From the NCBI GenBank assembly GCA_029262005.1, contig JAJDAG010000045.1, forward strand, positions 1 to 36,872: a DNA stretch of 36,872 bases. The letters are read 5' to 3'. The notes beneath the pieces were generated by a model. The model ran no database searches, was not told the origin of the DNA, and worked only from the letters and a program-made list of their open reading frames with translations. This stretch comes from Candidatus Zhuqueibacterota bacterium (lineage in GTDB: Bacteria > Zhuqueibacterota > Zhuqueibacteria > Oceanimicrobiales > Oceanimicrobiaceae). The position numbers were made by a program, and so were the translations under genes. This document shows positions 35,096 to 36,872 of the stretch, one piece after another (the stretch's first letter is position 1; every line of letters begins with the position of its first letter).

Positions 35096-36391
35096 TTAAG
35101 ACGACATGGAAGCCTGCCTGGCCTTCTCAATATCTTTTCGTGTTATCTTCTTTTCTTTCACTTTGGCAGCACTTTCAAGACAATCGAGGATTTTTTCTTC
35201 AAGCATCTCATCCTCAACCCGACTGCGAGTCTTTGCATCTTTCAGTGATTTCAAAATCTCCTTTTCAGGAATACCGCGTTCCTTCGAGATTTTTGACACA
35301 AATGCTTTTTTATCCTCAGCAGTTACCGTGATATTTTCCAACTCCTGCAGCTTATCTTTGGCCAATTCCCACCGAAGATTCCAAACCGCGGAAGGGCGAT
35401 ACTCATTTCGTAGCTGCTCTTCATTAACTTCTTCAACTGCTTCCTTTTTCGCGGTCTCAAGAATGGCATCAAGATAATTCAAAATCATCGATTCCGGAAG
35501 CTCAAAGGCGTTCTTTTTCAAAAGCTCATCAATCAGTTTCCGCTGCAGCGCCCGCCGTGAATTTGTTTCTGCTTGTTGCCGCAGATGGTCTCGAATATCG
35601 GCCCGCAAAGCATCCAATGTTTCAAACTCACCGACATCTTTGGCTAATTCATCGTCAAGTTCAGGGAGTTGTTTCGATTTTATTTCTTTAACATTTATTT
35701 CGTAATGCTCATTTTCTTTCGCATTACCGTTCTCATCGACAGCTTCAAGTTCGACATGGCGCTTTTCACCGGCCTTAACACCGACAAGCTGTGCGGCCAG
35801 CGCGCCATTGGTGTCCGGGTTGAGAACAAGCATTTTATCATCGAATTTTTTGCCAATGATTGGCAAACCAGCCGAATCAACTTCCTGGAAATCCACCACC
35901 AAATAATGCCCTTCCTCAGCACCGCTTTCCACTGGTTCCATCACAGCCATTCTCTCCCTGACATCATCGAGAGCCTGGGACACATCCTCATCAACCACTT
36001 CGTAAACTTCCTTTTCAACTGAAAGACCGGTATAATTTTTCAGTTCAATTTCAGGCACAACTTCCACTGTTGCCCTGAATTGCAGACCTTTGTCAATATC
36101 GTACTGAATGTCTTCCAGCTTGGCAGGGGCCACAGGGCGCAACCCTTCCTTTGTTCTCACATCCTTAAAAACACTTTGAACAACTTCGTCAATTACCTCT
36201 CCCTGAATCGCATCCCCATACATTTTCTTGATGAGCCCCAGCGGCACTTTGCCTTTACGAAACCCTTCGAGCTTCACACCTTTTTGATACTTCTCATAGG
36301 CTGCAGTAAAATGTGGAACCAGCTCAACCGCGGTCACATCTACTTCAACAACTCTCTCGAAATCACCTTGTTTTGTTACTTTTGCATCCAA
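35096..36391 (-). CDS. tig: trigger factor, ribosome-associated chaperone
   Basis: 431 residues from the TTG at 36389-36391. This start gives the proper N-terminus DAKVTKQGDFERVVEVDV, whereas the longer frame opening at 36469 would run through the tRNA gene. The ribosome-binding signature appears as VKLEGFRKGKVPLGLIKKMYG. The FKBP-like middle domain (about 145-245) is present but weakly conserved (GHYLVVDFQEVDSAG), so prolyl isomerase activity may be poor. The C-terminal helical arms run to the end. It receives nascent chains and is followed after 37 bases by clpP, the usual tig-clpP-clpX order. Confidence 0.93.
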   Translation of the reverse strand: MDAKVTKQGDFERVVEVDVTAVELVPHFTAAYEKYQKGVKLEGFRKGKVPLGLIKKMYGDAIQGEVIDEVVQSVFKDVRTKEGLRPVAPAKLEDIQYDIDKGLQFRATVEVVPEIELKNYTGLSVEKEVYEVVDEDVSQALDDVRERMAVMEPVESGAEEGHYLVVDFQEVDSAGLPIIGKKFDDKMLVLNPDTNGALAAQLVGVKAGEKRHVELEAVDENGNAKENEHYEINVKEIKSKQLPELDDELAKDVGEFETLDALRADIRDHLRQQAETNSRRALQRKLIDELLKKNAFELPESMILNYLDAILETAKKEAVEEVNEEQLRNEYRPSAVWNLRWELAKDKLQELENITVTAEDKKAFVSKISKERGIPEKEILKSLKDAKTRSRVEDEMLEEKILDCLESAAKVKEKKITRKDIEKARQASMSS

Positions 36392-36436
36392 TTGGCTAAT
36401 TCTCTTTTGTGAAAAATATTTAACTGTATAAATAAG

Positions 36437-36519
36437 TGCGAGAGGAGGGACTCGAACCCACACAAGCAAAGCTCACTAGATCCTAAATCTAGCGCGTCTA
36501 CCAATTTCGCCACTCTCGC
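36437..36519 (-). tRNA. tRNA-Leu (anticodon UAG)
   Basis: 83 bases. The acceptor arms GCGAGAG and CTCTCGC pair fully, discriminator A. The anticodon arm CTAGA-TTTAGGA-TCTAG shows anticodon TAG. A long variable arm, as in class II leucine tRNAs, precedes the T arm GGGTTCGAGTCCC. The CCA end is not encoded. A sigma-70-like promoter lies directly upstream and tig begins 46 bases downstream. Confidence 0.96.
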
Positions 36520-36530
36520 GATCGGCCACA

Positions 36531-36559
36531 AATATAAAAATTATTGCTGTGAATGTCAA
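36531..36559 (-). promoter_or_regulatory. sigma-70-type promoter for tRNA-Leu and the tig block
   Basis: On the minus strand TTGACA (36554-36559) is separated by exactly 17 bases from TATATT (36531-36536). Transcription would begin near 36524, a few bases before the mature tRNA at 36519. Confidence 0.85.
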
Positions 36560-36731
36560 ACGAAAAACTCGAAGAAAAGAATCGGAACCGAGGAAAGGAA
36601 GATGAGATAAATCCTGCGTAATCAGGATTCAATTTGTGCTTTTCCATAACATGAAGCAGGGCTGTACAACCACCTTGCCAGAACAGCATATCACCCCGGG
36701 ACAATGAGCCTTTCCGGCAACCAGACAACGC
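36560..36731. other. short intergenic stretch before the insertion element
   Basis: A seven-pair hairpin AATCCTG-CGTAAT-CAGGATT lies at 36610-36629, without a clear T-run. A minus-strand frame across 36498-36728 overlaps the tRNA and has no start site; I see no gene. Confidence 0.4.
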
Positions 36732-36872
36732 ATGATTAACGACATTTATATTTCCCTGTTGGCGACAATTAAAATTCCCTATTATTCAACGGAGTTTTCA
36801 TACTATCCAAGAAGAGCAAAGACATAAAGGAGGGCTATCTTGGATGGTAACAGATCAACAAGTCAGGAGATA
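36732..36872 (+). mobile_element. probable left end of an IS21-family insertion sequence (partial)
   Basis: Two copies of a 22-base motif, ACGACATTTATATTTCCCTG at 36739 and GCGACAATTAAAATTCCCTA at 36762, lie 23 bases apart with 17 of 22 bases matching. IS21 elements carry such multiple direct repeats at their ends. They are followed by a well-placed ribosome site and an ORF start whose residues resemble IstA. The exact end base and the rest of the element are outside the view. Confidence 0.5.
36844..36872 (+). CDS. start of a putative IstA-type transposase (only nine codons visible)
   Basis: AAAGGAGGG stands nine bases before an ATG that begins MVTDQQVRR and runs off the window. Several IS21-family transposases open with MVTDEQVR or MVTDQQVRR before their first DNA-binding helix. 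Nine residues are too few for certainty; the repeats just upstream are the main support. Confidence 0.4.

Noticed and set aside
36392-36469. N-terminal extension of trigger factor
   Set aside because: The extension overlaps the tRNA-Leu gene and is not part of the family; the TTG at 36391 gives the correct N-terminus.
36498-36728. 76-codon minus-strand frame (contains GDMLFWQGGCTALLHVMEKH)
   Set aside because: It overlaps the tRNA and its promoter, lacks a ribosome site and shows no known domain.

Overview
The window looks like a chromosomal piece of a Gram-negative member of the FCB superphylum (Calditrichota, KSB1 or Marinimicrobia type) rather than a proteobacterium. The evidence is type IX secretion (T9SS) C-terminal sorting domains on several proteins, a PorV-type outer-membrane protein, a GWxTD-domain protein, a TonB-dependent receptor with a carboxypeptidase-regulatory-like N-terminus, and several TTG start codons. 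The phylum is an inference; no rRNA gene is present.

Layout. (1) 1-1820, minus strand: a Tat-exported thioredoxin-fold protein cut by the window edge, and a secreted protein of unknown function. (2) 2209-3859, plus strand: an outer-membrane beta-barrel followed by a DUF3179 lipoprotein. The DUF3179 frame carries one in-frame TGA exactly where relatives have Cys or Ser, with a hairpin just downstream. It is either a selenoprotein candidate or a nonsense-mutated gene. (3) 3874-8713, minus: one intact T9SS cargo, a Ycf48-like lipoprotein, and three decayed pieces of the same cargo family. Two of these pieces are N-terminus-to-C-terminus joins with the middle deleted. (4) 9004-13812, minus: a cassette of ECF sigma factor, single-pass membrane TPR protein (candidate anti-sigma) and secreted TPR-CHAT protease-like protein. 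This is the best candidate for an undescribed signalling system. (5) 14033-23027, minus: TonB-dependent receptor, large T9SS cargo, PorV-like protein (with terminator) and a GWxTD protein. (6) 23785-26341, plus: an intact DUF3179 protein with a T9SS sorting domain, followed by a second beta-barrel protein, mirroring module 2. (7) 26473-27834, minus: a sigma-54-dependent response regulator. (8) 28044-36519, minus: a housekeeping block tRNA-Leu(UAG), tig, clpP, clpX, lon, engB, aminotransferase, serA, preceded by a near-consensus sigma-70 promoter. (9) 36732-36872: probably the left end of an IS21-family element, running off the edge.

How the parts fit. Modules 2, 3, 5 and 6 describe a cell surface that exports Ca-binding-type and DUF3179 proteins through T9SS and builds beta-barrels around them. 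Cargo genes were evidently duplicated and then partly deleted. Module 4 could sense the envelope and switch transcription by proteolysis. Module 8 is conserved proteostasis coupled to serine synthesis. Short CACAGAG/CGCAGAG-type sequences recur in the gaps throughout the accessory part and are absent from the housekeeping block.
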